Below, piece by piece: positions 49,351-49,703 of a DNA stretch of 49,703 nucleotides. Origin of the DNA: Caulobacter segnis (GTDB lineage Bacteria; Pseudomonadota; Alphaproteobacteria; Caulobacterales; Caulobacteraceae); contig NZ_QFQZ01000029.1 in NCBI RefSeq assembly GCF_003243465.1, positions 1-49,703 on the forward strand, written 5' to 3'. The notes under the pieces were generated by a model. That model was not told the origin of the DNA. It did no database searches and worked only from the letters and a program-made list of their open reading frames with translations. Made by a program: the position numbers and the translations under genes. Within the stretch, counting starts at the first letter, position 1. Each line of letters begins with the position of its first letter.

Positions 49351-49703
49351 CTACCATCGATGCGGATCACCAGCTTTGTCGACGTTTCCAGCGGAGGGTT
49401 TCCGTGATCTGAAGCGACTATAGTAAATTGATGCTCCCCAAAGTGTTCGGTTGTGAATTCGCCGTTCACCGTAATCAGACCGCTTGACTTGTCGATTTTG
49501 AAGAGTCTGAAATAAATGGATTAGAACGGTTACTAGATAAAGTTGGATAAGCTTGAGTTAGGAGTAGTTTTTTTAGAAGGTTAGCAAAGTTAACTTACCG
49601 CTGTTGATCTTTGAATTTGTAGGAAACTCGTCCGTTCTCGTCCTTGTCCGCGTCTTTTGCTTTCACGCGTCCAATATTCATATTCGGTTTGAAAGACTCG
49701 ATT
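49346..49703 (-). CDS. Animal cadherin-repeat gene fragment (two exons)
   Basis: Minus strand. Exon at 49599-49703 encodes IESFKPNMNIGRVKAKDADK and continues ENGRVSYKFKDQQ; the exon at ~49346-49507 encodes FKIDKSSGLITVNGEF, then FTIVASDHGNPPLETS and LVIRID. Together they make one cadherin repeat, with the calcium-site motifs DADKDENG and ASDHGNPP and the final strand before a D-rich linker. Splicing out 49508-49598 joins them in frame (phase 2). Cadherins are animal adhesion proteins, so this is not bacterial. Both ends are incomplete. Base composition is much lower in GC than the rest of the window. Confidence 0.88.
49508..49598 (-). other. 91-nt spliceosomal intron in cadherin fragment
   Basis: Minus strand: donor CG|GTAAGTTAAC, acceptor CATTTATTTCAG|ACTC. 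It is AT-rich, has stops in frame, and its removal rebuilds the cadherin repeat. The short length and TTTCAG acceptor fit nematodes, though other invertebrates also use them. Confidence 0.88.

Noticed and set aside
48936..49469. Single open frame running from cadherin sequence into the bacterial MFS gene
   Set aside because: Within the bacterial part it is out of frame with the MFS protein and gives Ser/Arg/Pro-rich nonsense, so it is not a genuine fusion protein.
1..49703. CRISPR arrays, insertion sequences, prophage or toxin-antitoxin genes
   Set aside because: Looked for direct repeats with spacers, transposase or integrase motifs and small paired genes; none seen.

Overview
Almost all of this window (1 to about 49,325) is high-GC bacterial DNA that looks like Caulobacter or a close member of the Caulobacteraceae. 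The signs are dense gene packing, frequent GTG and TTG starts with ATGA/TTGA/GTGA overlaps, four TonB-dependent receptors including one of the Xanthomonas/Caulobacter type, a D-mannonate dehydratase with every known catalytic residue, and ECF sigma/FecR signalling. No rRNA is present, so the genus is an inference. The last ~355 bases (about 49,346-49,703) are different: base composition drops to moderate GC, the minus strand encodes a cadherin repeat, and it is split by a 91-nt AT-rich intron with GT/AG borders whose removal restores the reading frame. The window is therefore a bacterial/animal chimera. The simplest reading is a bacterial contaminant misjoined in an animal (possibly nematode) assembly; a real insertion is the alternative.

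Layout. 1-2,114 (+): chemoreceptor with PAS domain (5' end outside the window) and CheW. 2,205-5,654 (-): three coupled GT4 glycosyltransferases. 5,772-8,555 (+), divergent from them: a radical SAM enzyme coupled to a bacterial nitric oxide synthase oxygenase; this pair is the most unusual bacterial content. 8,581-18,146 (-): a glycan-use locus running TonB receptor, BNR-propeller enzyme, rhamnose transporter RhaT, GH105-DUF4861 hydrolase, IclR regulator, GlcG/HbpS-like protein, second IclR regulator. It appears suited to rhamnose/uronate-containing glycans.

18,592-20,597: tRNA-Ser(GGA), MsrA, a YjbR-family protein and a TetR regulator. 20,962-30,066: a second sugar locus with TonB receptor, GH2 (beta-glucuronidase-like), MFS transporter, then on the other strand an ExuT-like MFS and a GH43 beta-xylosidase. 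30,147-31,703: low-affinity iron permease family protein, a small protein and a VOC protein. 31,784-33,916: D-mannonate dehydratase divergent from a FadR-type GntR regulator. The identical 11-bp site TGGCCTGACCA lies upstream of both manD and the GH2 gene, and a weaker version lies upstream of the MFS gene, suggesting one GntR regulon for (methyl)glucuronate-containing glycans such as glucuronoxylan.

34,365-40,213 (+): TonB receptor followed by an M14 metallopeptidase, probably a peptide-use pair. 40,214-41,732: inverted-repeat elements, a secreted hypothetical protein and a 55-residue small ORF. 41,733-48,498 (-): ECF sigma factor, FecR, STN-domain TonB receptor and gamma-glutamyltransferase, a complete cell-surface signalling set joined to a periplasmic peptidase. 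48,589-~49,335 (-): the C-terminal part of an MHS-type MFS transporter, cut at the junction with the animal sequence.
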